Of a stretch of DNA of 64,000 nt, positions 34,832 through 45,131 are shown piece by piece. The position numbers were made by a program, and so were the translations under genes. Numbering within the stretch: the first letter of the stretch is position 1; each line of letters starts with the position of its first letter. Below the pieces are notes generated by a model. It did not search any database. It had not been told where the DNA came from and saw only the letters and a list, made by a program, of their open reading frames with translations. Origin of the DNA: Pseudoxanthomonas gei (lineage in GTDB: Bacteria; Pseudomonadota; Gammaproteobacteria; Xanthomonadales; Xanthomonadaceae); NCBI RefSeq assembly GCF_010119615.1, contig NZ_QOVG01000005.1, forward strand, positions 62,001 through 126,000, given 5' to 3'.

Positions 34832-36759
34832 GTCCGTTGCTGCGCGGCCTGGTCCTGTCGCTGGCCCTGCTGGGCGGCGCCTGCGCCAGCCTGTCGGACA
34901 CCCAGCGCAACCGCGCCGCCTCGATCGCCCAGGCGGCACGCTCGCAGGTCATCGACTGCAGCGCGGCCAATGCGTGCGCGCAACCCTCGGCCTTGCGCGC
35001 ACTGGGCGACCGCGCCCAATCCGAGTCGACCGCGCAGGCGCCACGCCACTACGCGCTGATCCTGGACCGGGGCCAGGATGCCCTGCTGGCGCGGCTCAAC
35101 CTGATGCGCAGCGCGCGCAGCCGCATCGACCTGCAGACCTATATCTTCGACACCGATGACAGCGCGCGGCTGGTGCTGGATGAATTGCTGGCCGCGGCGC
35201 GGCGCGGCGTGCAGGTGCGCTTGCTGATCGACCAGCTGTCGGCGATTCCCGACCTGCGCATCCTGGCGGCATTGTCCGGCGCCCACCAGAACCTGCAGAT
35301 CCGCATCTACAACCCCAGTTTCGGCAAGGCCAAGCTCAATTACCTGGACTACGCCGGCAGCGTGCTGTGCTGCTTCCGCCGCTTCAACCAGCGCATGCAT
35401 ACCAAGCTGATCCTGGTCGACAACGCGGTGGGCATCACCGGCGGGCGCAACTACCAGGACGACTACTACGACTGGGACGCGCAGTACAATTTCCGCGACC
35501 GCGACGTGCTGGTGGCGGGGCCGGCCGCCGGCGAGATGGGGGCCAACTTCGAGGCGTTCTGGAACGCGCGCCGCAGCGTGCCGGTGGAACGCCTGAACGA
35601 CGTCGGGCGCAAATTGCTTAAAGAAGGCGTGCCGGCCATGCCGGTGGCGGAGTTCAAGCGCCCCGAGCGGGTGGCCGCGGTGTCGGCCGAAGCCAATGAT
35701 GCCGAACAGGTGCGCGAGCGCCTGGTCGCGCCGGCGATGCCGGTCGGCGCGGTGAAGTATGTCGCCGACCTGCCGCAGAAGCATCGCCGCGAACGCCCCC
35801 ATGGCGCGGCGCCGGCGGTGCCGGAACTGAAGGCGCTGATCGACGCGGCCCGATCCGAAGTGCTGATCCAGACCCCCTACCTGGTGATGTCCGACGCGGC
35901 CCAGGACCTGTTCCGGGACTTGCACGGGCGCACGCTGCCTCCGCAGGTGATCGTCTCCACCAACAGCCTGGCCGCGACCGACAATGCGGTCGTGTACTCG
36001 ATGTCGTTCAAGTACAAGCGCCGCTACCTGCGCGACTTCGGTTTCCGCATCTACGAATACAAGCCCTTCCCCGAGGATGCGCCGGTCGACTACGCGGCGC
36101 TGATGCCCGACGGCCCGCCGCTGGCGCTTGGGTCCGAAGGCCGCTTCCGCGGCCCCTCCGGTTCGATCGGGCCGTCCGGGGCCTCGACGCGGACTCAGCG
36201 GGGTACCCGCCGGCAACGCACCGAGCCGCGGCCCTCGTTCCTGAGCAGCGGCGCCGCCAGTCGCCTGCTGCCGCTCAAGCGCGCCGGCGTGCGACTGGGC
36301 CTGCATGCCAAGTCGATGGTGGTCGACGAACGCGTCGGCGTGATCGGCACCCACAACTTCGATCCGCGCTCGGAGAACTTCAACACCGAGAGCGCGGTGG
36401 TCATTGCCGATGCCGCGTTCGCGCAGGCGCTGGCGGCCAGCATCCGCCGCGACATGCAGCCGGAGAACTCCTGGGTGGTGGCGCCGCGGGCCAAGCCGGT
36501 GGTGCTGTCGGGCCTGGATTACAGCCTGGGCAAGGTGTCCGAATCGCTGCCGCTGTTCGACCTGTGGCCGTGGCGCTATGCCACCAGCTACGAATTCGTG
36601 CCCGGCCCCGATTGCCCGCTGCCGGTTGCGCCCAACGATCCGGCTTTCCACCAGTGTTACCAGGCGGTCGGTGATTTCCCCGAGGTCAATGTCGGCCCGA
36701 AGTGGCTGTACACGCGCCTGCTGACCGCGTTCGGAGCCGGCCTGGTTCCCATTCTCTGA
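34828..36759 (+). CDS. Phospholipase D / cardiolipin synthase-like lipoprotein
   Basis: 643 residues. The lipobox LGGAC puts Cys19 at the mature N-terminus. Two HKD motifs are present: HTKLILVD from about His191 and HAKSMVVD from about His493, each followed by the usual GG-N or GTHN-F-DPRS block. A roughly 60-residue polar insert (about 430-475) precedes the second motif. The family transfers phosphatidyl groups, as in cardiolipin synthesis, or hydrolyses phospholipids. The lipoprotein form resembles the proteobacterial YmdC/ClsC group. Translationally coupled to yceI by an ATGA overlap. Confidence 0.88.
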   Translation: MSPLLRGLVLSLALLGGACASLSDTQRNRAASIAQAARSQVIDCSAANACAQPSALRALGDRAQSESTAQAPRHYALILDRGQDALLARLNLMRSARSRIDLQTYIFDTDDSARLVLDELLAAARRGVQVRLLIDQLSAIPDLRILAALSGAHQNLQIRIYNPSFGKAKLNYLDYAGSVLCCFRRFNQRMHTKLILVDNAVGITGGRNYQDDYYDWDAQYNFRDRDVLVAGPAAGEMGANFEAFWNARRSVPVERLNDVGRKLLKEGVPAMPVAEFKRPERVAAVSAEANDAEQVRERLVAPAMPVGAVKYVADLPQKHRRERPHGAAPAVPELKALIDAARSEVLIQTPYLVMSDAAQDLFRDLHGRTLPPQVIVSTNSLAATDNAVVYSMSFKYKRRYLRDFGFRIYEYKPFPEDAPVDYAALMPDGPPLALGSEGRFRGPSGSIGPSGASTRTQRGTRRQRTEPRPSFLSSGAASRLLPLKRAGVRLGLHAKSMVVDERVGVIGTHNFDPRSENFNTESAVVIADAAFAQALAASIRRDMQPENSWVVAPRAKPVVLSGLDYSLGKVSESLPLFDLWPWRYATSYEFVPGPDCPLPVAPNDPAFHQCYQAVGDFPEVNVGPKWLYTRLLTAFGAGLVPIL

Positions 36760-36770
36760 AGGAGTTGCAG

Positions 36771-37193
36771 ATGGCATTCCGCCAACCCGTCGACCTGCAG
36801 GCCATCAACGCCGGTGCCCGTGGCAGCATGATCGAGCACCTGGGCATCGTCATCACCGAAGCCGGCGATGACTGGCTGCGCGGCAGCATGCCGGTGGATG
36901 CGCGCACCAGGCAGCCGTACGGCCTGCTGCACGGTGGCGCCTCGGTGGTGCTGGCCGAAACCCTGGGCAGCACGGCTGGCGGCCTGTGCGTGGACCCGGC
37001 ACGCGAAGCGGTAGTAGGCCTGGAGATCAACGCCAACCACCTGCGCGCCGCGCGCGACGGGATGGTGATCGGCACCGCGCGCGCGCTGCACGTCGGGCGC
37101 AGCACGCAGGTGTGGGAAATCCGCATCGAGAACCAGGCGGGCAAGCCGGTGTGCATTTCCCGCCTGACCCTCGCGGTGATACCCGCGGCCTGA
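36771..37193 (+). CDS. Hotdog-fold acyl-CoA thioesterase (PaaI/MenI-like)
   Basis: 140 residues. LLHGGASVVLAETLGSTAG is the conserved helix and active-site segment of the PaaI/YdiI thioesterases, with HGG and a catalytic Glu. GAAGGAG lies seven bases before the ATG, 12 bases after the phospholipase gene, so it probably belongs to the same operon. The CoA substrate is unknown. Confidence 0.87.
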   Translation: MAFRQPVDLQAINAGARGSMIEHLGIVITEAGDDWLRGSMPVDARTRQPYGLLHGGASVVLAETLGSTAGGLCVDPAREAVVGLEINANHLRAARDGMVIGTARALHVGRSTQVWEIRIENQAGKPVCISRLTLAVIPAA

Positions 37194-37308
37194 GCTGCGC
37201 CGGGTAGCGGCCCGGCATGCTGGGCGTCCAGGTGTCAGGCCATGGCGTGCCGGTGCGACTGCGCGCCTTTAGTAGCCGAACTCCAGACCCATCCGGTATC
37301 GTGCGCGC

Positions 37309-38109
37309 ATGAATTCCCCTGTGCCTCGCGCCAGCTCCGGCGGCGGACCGGGGCGCGCGTTCCGCTACCTGTATCGCGTACCCCTGTTGCTGGTCCACAT
37401 CTTCCTGCTGCTGCCGCTGGTGCTGCTGAGCATGGTGCCGCTGTGGTCGGGTGTGCGCGTGGCCGGGCTGCGCATCGAGCACCTGGCCATCAAGTTGTGG
37501 TCGGCCGGGCTGATGCGCATCTTCGGCTTCCACCTGCGTCGCATCGGCACGCCCTTGCCCGACCCCGTGATGTTCGTGGCCAACCATGTCAGCTGGGTCG
37601 ATATCGAGATGCTGCACAGCCAGCGCATGATGGGTTTCGTGGCCAAGCAGGAGATCCGCGGCTGGCCGGTGGTCGGTTGGCTCACCGCGCGCGGCGAGAC
37701 CATCTTCCACCAGCGCGGCAGCCATGAATCGATGGGCGGGGTGATGCACGCGATGCTTGCGCGCCTGCGGACCGGACGCCCGGTCGGCGTGTTCCCGGAA
37801 GGGCGCACCCGCGATGGCGCGCAGGTCGGACCCTTCCACGCACGCATCTTCCAGCCGGCGGTCGAGGCCGGCGTGCCGGTGCAACCGGTGGCGCTGCGTT
37901 ACGGGCCGCGTGGCTGCGTGCAGACGGTGGTGGCATTCGGGCCGACGGAAAGCTTCTTCGCCAACTTCATGCGCCTGCTGGGCGAGCCGGCCCGCAGCGC
38001 CGACATCTGCTTCCTGGCTCCCATCGCCCCGGGCGAGCTGGAGGGACGCAGCCGTATCGCCGACCTGGCGCGCGAACGCATCGTCGCGGCGATGGACGAA
38101 ACAGGCTGA
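37309..38109 (+). CDS. 1-acyl-sn-glycerol-3-phosphate acyltransferase (PlsC-like)
   Basis: 266 residues. The acyltransferase motif NHVSWVD gives His93 and Asp98, and VGVFPEGRTRDG near 160 is the glycerolphosphate-binding motif. A hydrophobic helix at about 25-45 anchors it to the inner membrane. It would acylate lysophosphatidate or a related lysolipid. Together with the phospholipase D lipoprotein and YceI nearby, this stretch has a lipid-metabolism flavour. Confidence 0.88.
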   Translation: MNSPVPRASSGGGPGRAFRYLYRVPLLLVHIFLLLPLVLLSMVPLWSGVRVAGLRIEHLAIKLWSAGLMRIFGFHLRRIGTPLPDPVMFVANHVSWVDIEMLHSQRMMGFVAKQEIRGWPVVGWLTARGETIFHQRGSHESMGGVMHAMLARLRTGRPVGVFPEGRTRDGAQVGPFHARIFQPAVEAGVPVQPVALRYGPRGCVQTVVAFGPTESFFANFMRLLGEPARSADICFLAPIAPGELEGRSRIADLARERIVAAMDETG

Positions 38110-38154
38110 TGCATTCCGCGGTTGCGCCCACTTCCACACAGGCAGGCCCGCGCC

Positions 38155-39168
38155 ATGCTGACCGCTGACGACTACCACCCGCCCAAGTGGCTGCACAACC
38201 CGCACCTGCAATCGGTGCTGAGTTCCAGTGGCCTGCGCCGCCGCCGCGGCCTGCGCGCGCTCAACGCCACCGGCGCGGTCACCACCGAGCACATCTTCGA
38301 CGGCGGCGACGGCGTGCGCCTGCAGGGTTGGCACAGCGCGGTGCCGGGCAACACCGCCAGTGGCCTGGCGCTGCTGCTGCACGGCTGGGAGGGCAGCACC
38401 GAATCCAGCTACATGCGCATGACCGCCGCGCGCCTGCTGGAAGCGGGGTTCGAGGTGGTGCGGCTGAATTTCCGTGACCACGGCGGCACCCACCACCTCA
38501 ACGAGGAGATCTTCCACTCCAACCGGCTCGACGAGGTGGTCAACGCGGCCGGCGACGTGGCCCGGCGTTTTCCCAATCGGCCCTTCGTGGCGGCCGGCTA
38601 TTCGCTGGGCGGCAATTTCGTCCTGCGCATGGCCTTGCGCGCGCCACAGGCCGGCCTGCCGCTGCTGCGCGTGGTGTCGGTGTGCCCGGTGCTGGATCCG
38701 TCGGCCTCGCTGATGGGCATGGAGGAAGGCCTGCCGCTCTACCACTGGTACTTCCAGCGCAAGTGGCGGCATTCCTTGGAGCGCAAGCGCGAGCTGTTTC
38801 CCGAGCGCCACAACTACGACGACGAAACCCTGGCCAAGAGCGTGCGCGAGCTGACCCGCTGGATGGTCGAACGGCATACCGACTTCGGCACCATCGATGA
38901 TTATTTCGAGGGGTATTCCATCGCCGGCAACCGGCTGGCCGGCCTGACCGTGCCGGCCGACATCCTCATGGCCCAGGACGACCCGGTGATCCCGTTTTCC
39001 GATTTCCAGGCCTGGCAGCTGCCGGCCACCGCACACCTGGAGACCGCGCGCTGGGGCGGGCACTGCGGTTTCATCGAGAATGCCGCCTGCGATGGTTTCG
39101 GCGAGCGCTGGGTGACCGAACGCCTGTCGCAGGTGGTCGCAGCGGACCCGCCAGGCGTGCCCGGATAG
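38155..39168 (+). CDS. yheT: YheT-family alpha/beta hydrolase
   Basis: 337 residues. The N-terminal WLHNPHLQSVLSS is the YheT signature. The nucleophile elbow is GYSLGGN, with Asp in AQDDPVIP and His in GGHCGF completing the triad. The family contains predicted esterases of unproven substrate. The frame opens 11 codons earlier, but the ATG at 38155 fits family N-termini. Confidence 0.9.
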   Translation: MLTADDYHPPKWLHNPHLQSVLSSSGLRRRRGLRALNATGAVTTEHIFDGGDGVRLQGWHSAVPGNTASGLALLLHGWEGSTESSYMRMTAARLLEAGFEVVRLNFRDHGGTHHLNEEIFHSNRLDEVVNAAGDVARRFPNRPFVAAGYSLGGNFVLRMALRAPQAGLPLLRVVSVCPVLDPSASLMGMEEGLPLYHWYFQRKWRHSLERKRELFPERHNYDDETLAKSVRELTRWMVERHTDFGTIDDYFEGYSIAGNRLAGLTVPADILMAQDDPVIPFSDFQAWQLPATAHLETARWGGHCGFIENAACDGFGERWVTERLSQVVAADPPGVPG

Positions 39169-39213
39169 GCGTGCCCGGATAGAATGGGGTTTAGCCAGAA
39201 GTTGCCGGACTCC

Positions 39214-41280
39214 ATGCAAGACAAGATCATCGACGCCCTGCGTCGCAATGCGGTCGAAGAAGCGCTCCTCCAGGCGCGCGAATGGGCCCACCTGCAGCCC
39301 GAGGATCCGCGCGCGCACCGCTGGCTGGCCGTGGCCTCGCAACAGCGTGGCGACCATGCCGATGCCATGCGCAGCATCGACCGCGCCATCGCCCTGGCCC
39401 CGCAGGACGACGAGCTGCTGCTGGTGCGCGCCAGCCTGCAGATTGCCGCCAGGCAGATGGAAGAAGCCGGCGAGACCCTCAGCCTGGCCAGCGGCCTCAA
39501 TCCCAACCAGCTCGGCGCCTATCTCATGCAGGCGCAGCTGGCCTTCGGTCGCGGCGATACCAGCGAGGCCCGACGCCTCAGCCAACTGGCCGCGCGCGTC
39601 TCCCCCGGGCACCCGCAACTCGCCGTTGTCGATGGCCTGGTGGCCCTGCAGCAGGGCGAGGTCGATGAAGCCCTACGGCGGGTATCGGCCGGCCTGCAGC
39701 ACGCGCCGGACGATGTCCAGTTGCGCTACGTGCTGGGTCTGGCCTACATGCGCAAGCAGCACTGGGCGTTCGCCGAACAGGCGTTCCGTGGCGTGCTGGA
39801 AAAGATCCCCGCCGCGGCCAATCTGCGGACGCTGGTTTCCGATCTGGTCAACCGCCAGGGTCGGCCGGCCGAAGCGGCCGATGAACTGGCGGTATTGCTG
39901 GCCGATCCGGCCACGACCACGCCGGCCATCCAGCGCGCCGCCGGCCTGTTGCGCACCCTGGCCGGGCAGCCGGACCAGGCGTTGCCGCTGCTGCGCAATG
40001 CGCTGGCGGCCATGCCCGCCGACCCGCCCACCTTGCAGGCCATCGTAGGGGCTTGGCGCGAACTGGGCATGGCCGAAGACGCGCGCGCCTCGCTCGACGC
40101 GGCCCTGGCCACCACTGCCGACGCGCCGGACCTGTGGCGCGCGCGCCTGGTGTTTGCCGAAGACGCCGGCGCGGTCCAGGCGGTATTGCAGCGGTGGATG
40201 CAGGCCGTGCCCGATTCGATCCTGCCCTGGGAAATCCTGCTTTCGCAGCAGCAGGAGGCCGGTGACCAGGCCAGCGCCGATGCCACCGCTGCCCGCCTGC
40301 TCGAACGCGCGCCGGCCCACGCGCCGGCCCGCCTGCAGGTGCTGCAGACGCTGATGGCACAGAATCCCGGCGCGGCCATCGCCCAGCTGGAGGCCTGGCT
40401 GCTGCTCGCCCGTGATCCCGGGGAACGGCGTTTCCTGCTGGGTATGCTCGGCCTCAGCCATGACCAGGAAGGCCATTCGGGCAAGGCCGTGGAGGCCTGG
40501 GAAAAAATGCAGCAGGAGCTTGGGCCCCTGCGGGCGCCGCTGCCCCCGCTGAGCGCTCCCCGGCTGGAATGGCCGGCGATGGCCGCACGACCGGACACTG
40601 CGCCCAGCGTGGCGTTCCTGTGGGGCGCGCCGGGTTCGGGCGTGGAACGTCTGGCCGCTGTCATGGAAGCCTTGGGCGACCCTTTCCGTGCCGATCGTTT
40701 CGGCCCCTCGCCTCCGCAGGATGGTTTCCAGTCCTATGCATTGATCGATGATTTGATGAGCGGGCGCGTTTCCGGCGAGCAGGTTGCGGCACGCTGGCGC
40801 GCAGCCCTGCCGTCGCGCGGCCTGGCCGGCCAGGACGTGTTCGACTGGCTGCCGTGGTGGGACAACGCCCTGCTGGTCGCACTGCGTCCGCACCTGCGCG
40901 AGGCCATGCTGATCATCGCCGTGCGCGACCCGCGCGACATGCTGCTCGACTGGCTGGCCTTTGGTTCGGCGTCGCCATTCGCCTTCCCGTCGCCGCAGGT
41001 GGCTGCCGAATGGCTGGCCAGCTCGCTCAACCAGGCCGCGGCACTGTTCGAGTACCAGTGGTTTCCCAACCGGGTGTTGCACACCGACGCCATCGGCAAC
41101 GATCCGCAGGCCGCGGCCGCGCTGGTGGGCGAGGCCTTGGAGGCCCAGTTGCCGGCGCCTGCGTCGGTGGGCCCCGGGCATTTCCCGGCCGGCCACTGGC
41201 GCCACTATGCCAAGGCGCTGGAAGGCCCGTTCGCCCTCCTGGCCCCGGTCGCGCAGCGCCTGGGTTATCCGGACCACTGA
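39214..41280 (+). CDS. Tetratricopeptide-repeat protein with C-terminal sulfotransferase-like domain
   Basis: About 688 residues. Residues 1-440 are TPR units (for example WLAVASQQRGDHADAMRSID). From about 465 a sulfotransferase-like domain begins. Its phosphosulfate-binding loop reads GAPGSGVERL instead of the usual GxPRSGTT, and IAVRDPRDMLLDWLAF matches the 3'-phosphate loop. TPR-sulfotransferase fusions are common in proteobacteria, but the altered first loop makes PAPS use uncertain. No signal peptide. ATG 39184 is an alternative start ten codons upstream. Confidence 0.78.
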   Translation: MQDKIIDALRRNAVEEALLQAREWAHLQPEDPRAHRWLAVASQQRGDHADAMRSIDRAIALAPQDDELLLVRASLQIAARQMEEAGETLSLASGLNPNQLGAYLMQAQLAFGRGDTSEARRLSQLAARVSPGHPQLAVVDGLVALQQGEVDEALRRVSAGLQHAPDDVQLRYVLGLAYMRKQHWAFAEQAFRGVLEKIPAAANLRTLVSDLVNRQGRPAEAADELAVLLADPATTTPAIQRAAGLLRTLAGQPDQALPLLRNALAAMPADPPTLQAIVGAWRELGMAEDARASLDAALATTADAPDLWRARLVFAEDAGAVQAVLQRWMQAVPDSILPWEILLSQQQEAGDQASADATAARLLERAPAHAPARLQVLQTLMAQNPGAAIAQLEAWLLLARDPGERRFLLGMLGLSHDQEGHSGKAVEAWEKMQQELGPLRAPLPPLSAPRLEWPAMAARPDTAPSVAFLWGAPGSGVERLAAVMEALGDPFRADRFGPSPPQDGFQSYALIDDLMSGRVSGEQVAARWRAALPSRGLAGQDVFDWLPWWDNALLVALRPHLREAMLIIAVRDPRDMLLDWLAFGSASPFAFPSPQVAAEWLASSLNQAAALFEYQWFPNRVLHTDAIGNDPQAAAALVGEALEAQLPAPASVGPGHFPAGHWRHYAKALEGPFALLAPVAQRLGYPDH

Positions 41281-41297
41281 GTCAGCAGGAAGATCCC

Positions 41298-41906
41298 ATG
41301 CGCCTTCACAGCGAAAGTTTCCAGAACGCCCAGCCCATTCCGGCCGACTTCGCCATGGGCCGGGTCGAGGGTTTCGGTGGCAATCGCAATCCGCACCTGG
41401 CCTGGGATGAGGTGCCGGCCGGGACCCGTTCGTTTGTCCTGCTGTGCATCGATCCCGACGCCCCGACCGTGCCCGAAACCGTGGGCCGCAGCGACCTGCA
41501 GATCCCGGTGGAACAGCCGCGTGGCGATTTCATCCACTGGGTGATGGTCGACATCCCGGCCGCGACGCGGGTCATCGAGGCGGGCAGTTGCAGCGACGGG
41601 ATCAGCGCCCGGGGCAAGCAAACCCCGCCGGGCCCTGACGGCGCGCGCCAGGGCCTGAATGACTACACCGGCTGGTTTGCCGGCGATGCCGACATGGGCG
41701 GGGACTACTTCGGCTACGACGGTCCATACCCGCCGTTCAACGACCTGCACATGCACCGCTACTTCTTCCGGCTGTTCGCGCTGGATGTGGAAAGGCTCGA
41801 CGTGTCCGGCAAGTTCACCGCGGCCCAGGTGTTGCGCGCCATGCACGCGCATGTGCTGGGCGAGGCGGTCGTGCATGGCACCTATACGTTGAACGCCAAC
41901 CTCTGA
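41298..41906 (+). CDS. PEBP/YbhB-YbcL family protein (Raf kinase inhibitor-like)
   Basis: 202 residues. LLCIDPDAPTVPE and DFIHWVMVDIPA form the conserved anion-binding pocket, and YFGYDGPYPPFNDLHMHRYFFRLFALD is its C-terminal half. Bacterial PEBPs bind small anionic ligands; the cellular role is unclear. AGGA lies eight bases before the ATG at 41298. It follows the TPR gene by 17 bases. Confidence 0.9.
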   Translation: MRLHSESFQNAQPIPADFAMGRVEGFGGNRNPHLAWDEVPAGTRSFVLLCIDPDAPTVPETVGRSDLQIPVEQPRGDFIHWVMVDIPAATRVIEAGSCSDGISARGKQTPPGPDGARQGLNDYTGWFAGDADMGGDYFGYDGPYPPFNDLHMHRYFFRLFALDVERLDVSGKFTAAQVLRAMHAHVLGEAVVHGTYTLNANL

Positions 41907-41935
41907 GGCGACAACACGCTGCAGGGCCGGAAGCC

Positions 41936-42742
41936 TCAGCTCCCGGCAGGCACCAGCAGCAGCAAGGCCACGCCCACCGCCACGCGATAGATGGCGAAGG
42001 CGGTGAAGCGATGGCTCTGGATGTAATTCAACAGCCATTTCACCGCGATGAAGGCGGTAATCGCCGAGGCGATGAAGGCCACTGAAAACGCGGCCCAGTC
42101 TTCATGCACGGCCTGACCGGACTTCACCACGTCCAGCAACTCGTAGGCGGTCGCCGCGAACATGGTGGGAATGCCCACCAGGAACGCGAATTCAGTCGCC
42201 GCGGCGCGATTGGTGGTGCCTGCCAGCAGGGCCACGAAGATGGTTGCGGCCGAACGTGAGGTGCCCGGGAACACGCCGGCCACCACCTGGGCAACGCCGA
42301 CCAGTACCGCCACGGTCCAGCTGATGTCGCTGCGTTCGCCCAGCGCCTGCGCGCGTTTGCCGGCGAAGTATTCGGCCACCACCATCCACACGCCGCCCAG
42401 GATCAGGGCCCAGGCGATGGGTGTCACCTGGTCCGGCAGCTCGAAGCCCAGCTTCTTCACCAGCACGCCCAGCACCGCGGTAATGCCGAAGGCGACGCCC
42501 AGCTTGAGCGCGTAGTCGCGGTTGGACGGCTTGCCGAAACCGGCCAGCAGGTCCCAGAGCCGCTGCCGGTAGATGAACACGACCGCGAGGATGGCGCCGG
42601 CCTGGATGCCGATGTTGAACAGGTCGCTGCGATGGCCCAGCCAGCGTTCGGCAATCAGCAGATGGCCGGTGCTGGAAATGGGCAGGAATTCGGTGATGCC
42701 TTCGATGATGCCGAGGAGCAGGGCTTTGAACAGGTCGATCAT
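41936..42742 (-). CDS. uppP: Undecaprenyl-diphosphatase UppP (BacA)
   Basis: 268 residues with eight membrane helices. The active-site motifs are GITEFLPISSTGHLLI (Glu and Ser/His) and VFPGTSRSAATI. It dephosphorylates undecaprenyl diphosphate, regenerating the lipid carrier for peptidoglycan and other envelope polymers; extra copies give bacitracin resistance in E. coli. The ATG at 42742 begins the conserved text, although the frame is open upstream. It converges on the PEBP gene and is divergent from glnA. Confidence 0.95.
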   Translation of the reverse strand: MIDLFKALLLGIIEGITEFLPISSTGHLLIAERWLGHRSDLFNIGIQAGAILAVVFIYRQRLWDLLAGFGKPSNRDYALKLGVAFGITAVLGVLVKKLGFELPDQVTPIAWALILGGVWMVVAEYFAGKRAQALGERSDISWTVAVLVGVAQVVAGVFPGTSRSAATIFVALLAGTTNRAAATEFAFLVGIPTMFAATAYELLDVVKSGQAVHEDWAAFSVAFIASAITAFIAVKWLLNYIQSHRFTAFAIYRVAVGVALLLLVPAGS

Positions 42743-42940
42743 GGGGAGTCTGGTGGCCTTGGCTGCAGTTGCCTGCATCCGCGCGAAGGAAGGTCTCCAG
42801 GCGAATCCTGATCCAATTGACCTGCTTCCCCCAGCGGATGGCTGCAGGCGAGTAGAAATGGATCTGGGATTTCCCCGGCATGACCAGTGGTCTGGTGCGC
42901 CCTGATTGGCACGCGCCCACAAGAATAGTGGATTTCCTCA
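42743..42940. other. Upstream part of the uppP-glnA divergent region, nothing recognised
   Basis: This stretch must carry the uppP promoter on the minus strand, but I cannot point to one. The glnA control elements start at 42941. Confidence 0.4.
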
Positions 42941-42957
42941 CGCACCAATAAGGTGCG
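42941..42957 (+). promoter_or_regulatory. Predicted NtrC enhancer box of glnA
   Basis: CGCACC-AATAA-GGTGCG is a perfect inverted repeat of the GCACC-N5-GGTGC NtrC type. Its centre is about 129 bases upstream of the expected transcription start, close to the spacing of enhancer sites at enterobacterial glnA. Confidence 0.7.
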
Positions 42958-43050
42958 CACCACTGAGATGGATCCCCATTGAAGTGCAAATCATGCCGCG
43001 CGGTGCCCGTATGAGCCATATAAATCATACACTTAGCCTGAATTCGAGCT

Positions 43051-43066
43051 TGGCACGCGCCTTGCA
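43051..43066 (+). promoter_or_regulatory. Sigma-54 (RpoN) promoter of glnA
   Basis: TGGCAC-GCGCC-TTGCA matches the -24/-12 consensus TGGCACN5TTGCA in full. Transcription should start near 43078, which places the ATG at 43067 outside the mRNA and supports ATG 43106 as the glnA start. Confidence 0.92.
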
Positions 43067-43105
43067 ATGGCTAACCCACTCAATTCCGAACCGAGGTTGC
43101 ACAAC

Positions 43106-44515
43106 ATGTCCGTGGAAAAAGTCGAAAAGCTGATCAAGGACAACAAGGTCGAGTTCGTGGACCTGCGTTTCACTGATCCTCGTGGCGTACAGCACCACGT
43201 CACCTTCCCGGCCCACATCGTCGACGAGGCGCTGTTCGAGGAAGGACGCATGTTCGATGGCAGCTCGATCGCCGGCTGGAAGGGCATCAACGAATCCGAC
43301 ATGGTCCTGCTGCCCGATCCCAGCACCGCCGTACTCGATCCCTTTACCGCCGATCCCACCCTCAACCTGACCTGCGACATCCTGGAGCCGGCCACCATGC
43401 AGGGCTACTCGCGCTGCCCGCGCGGCATCGCCAAGCGCGCCGAGGCCTTCCTCAAGTCCAGCGGCATCGCCGAGCAGGCGTTCTTCGGCCCGGAGCCGGA
43501 ATTCTTCATCTTCGATTCGGTGCGCTACGCCAACGACATGGGCAATACCTTCTTCAAGATCGAGTCCGAGGAAGCGGCCTGGAGCACCGGCACCAAGTAC
43601 GAAGGCGGCAACACCGGCTACCGTCCCGGCGTGAAGGGCGGCTATTTCCCCGTGGCCCCGGCGGACACCCTGCACGACATCCGTTCGGAGATGTGCAAGA
43701 CCTTGGAGCAGGCGGGCATCGAAGTCGAGGTGCACCACCACGAAGTGGCCAACGCGGGCCAGTGCGAGATCGGCACCAAGTTCAACTCGCTGGTGAAGAA
43801 GGCCGACGAGCTGATGACCATGAAGTACATCATCAAGAACGTCGCCCACCGCAACGGCAAGACCGCCACCTTCATGCCCAAGCCCATCGTCGGCGACAAC
43901 GGCAGCGGCATGCACGTGCACCAGTCGCTGGCCAAGGGCGGCGTCAACCTGTTCACCGGTGACGGCTATGGCGGCCTGTCGCAGCTGGCGCTGTGGTACA
44001 TCGGCGGCATCTTCAAGCATGCGCGCGCCATCAATGCCTTCGCCAATGCCGGCACCAACAGCTACAAGCGCCTGGTCCCGGGTTTCGAGGCGCCGGTGAT
44101 GCTGGCCTATTCGGCCAGCAACCGCTCGGCGTCGTGCCGCATTCCGTGGGTGTCCAACCCGAAGGCGCGCCGCATCGAAATGCGTTTCCCCGACCCGACC
44201 CAGTCCGGCTACCTGACCTTCACCGCGCTGATGATGGCCGGCCTGGACGGCATCAAGAACCAGATCGACCCGGGCGCGCCCAGCGACAAGGACCTGTACG
44301 ACCTGCCGCCGGAAGAAGAGAAGAACATCCCGCAGGTCTGCTCCAGCCTGGACCAGGCGCTGGATGCGCTGGACGCGGACCGCGAGTTCCTCAAGGCCGG
44401 CGGGGTGATGAGCGACGACTTCATCGACAGCTACATCGCACTGAAGATGCAGGAAGTCACCAAGTTCCGCGCCGCGACCCATCCGCTGGAATACCAGCTG
44501 TACTACGGCATCTGA
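43106..44515 (+). CDS. glnA: Type I glutamine synthetase
   Basis: 469 residues, the same length as E. coli GlnA, if started at ATG 43106 (GAGG nine bases upstream). It makes glutamine from glutamate, ammonia and ATP as a cytosolic dodecamer. Visible landmarks are [11 protein letters not shown] (50-59), [10 protein letters not shown] (127-136), the ATP-binding [16 protein letters not shown] (259-274) and the adenylylation loop [11 protein letters not shown] with Tyr398. The last shows that it is the adenylylation-controlled GSI-beta type. A sigma-54 promoter and NtrC box lie upstream, and a strong hairpin terminator follows. Using the ATG at 43067 would add 13 untranscribed codons. Confidence 0.97.
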   Translation: MSVEKVEKLIKDNKVEFVDLRFTDPRGVQHHVTFPAHIVDEALFEEGRMFDGSSIAGWKGINESDMVLLPDPSTAVLDPFTADPTLNLTCDILEPATMQGYSRCPRGIAKRAEAFLKSSGIAEQAFFGPEPEFFIFDSVRYANDMGNTFFKIESEEAAWSTGTKYEGGNTGYRPGVKGGYFPVAPADTLHDIRSEMCKTLEQAGIEVEVHHHEVANAGQCEIGTKFNSLVKKADELMTMKYIIKNVAHRNGKTATFMPKPIVGDNGSGMHVHQSLAKGGVNLFTGDGYGGLSQLALWYIGGIFKHARAINAFANAGTNSYKRLVPGFEAPVMLAYSASNRSASCRIPWVSNPKARRIEMRFPDPTQSGYLTFTALMMAGLDGIKNQIDPGAPSDKDLYDLPPEEEKNIPQVCSSLDQALDALDADREFLKAGGVMSDDFIDSYIALKMQEVTKFRAATHPLEYQLYYGI

Positions 44516-44565
44516 GTCAGGGCTCCCTCCCACTCGCGCAGCGAAGGGCAGGGGCAAGCGTTGTA

Positions 44566-45112
<547 letters not shown>

Positions 45113-45131
45113 CCCCACTCGGAGCCCCCAT

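Noticed and set aside
43067-43105. Upstream in-frame start of glnA
   Set aside because: It lies directly after the -12 element of the sigma-54 promoter, before the expected transcription start.
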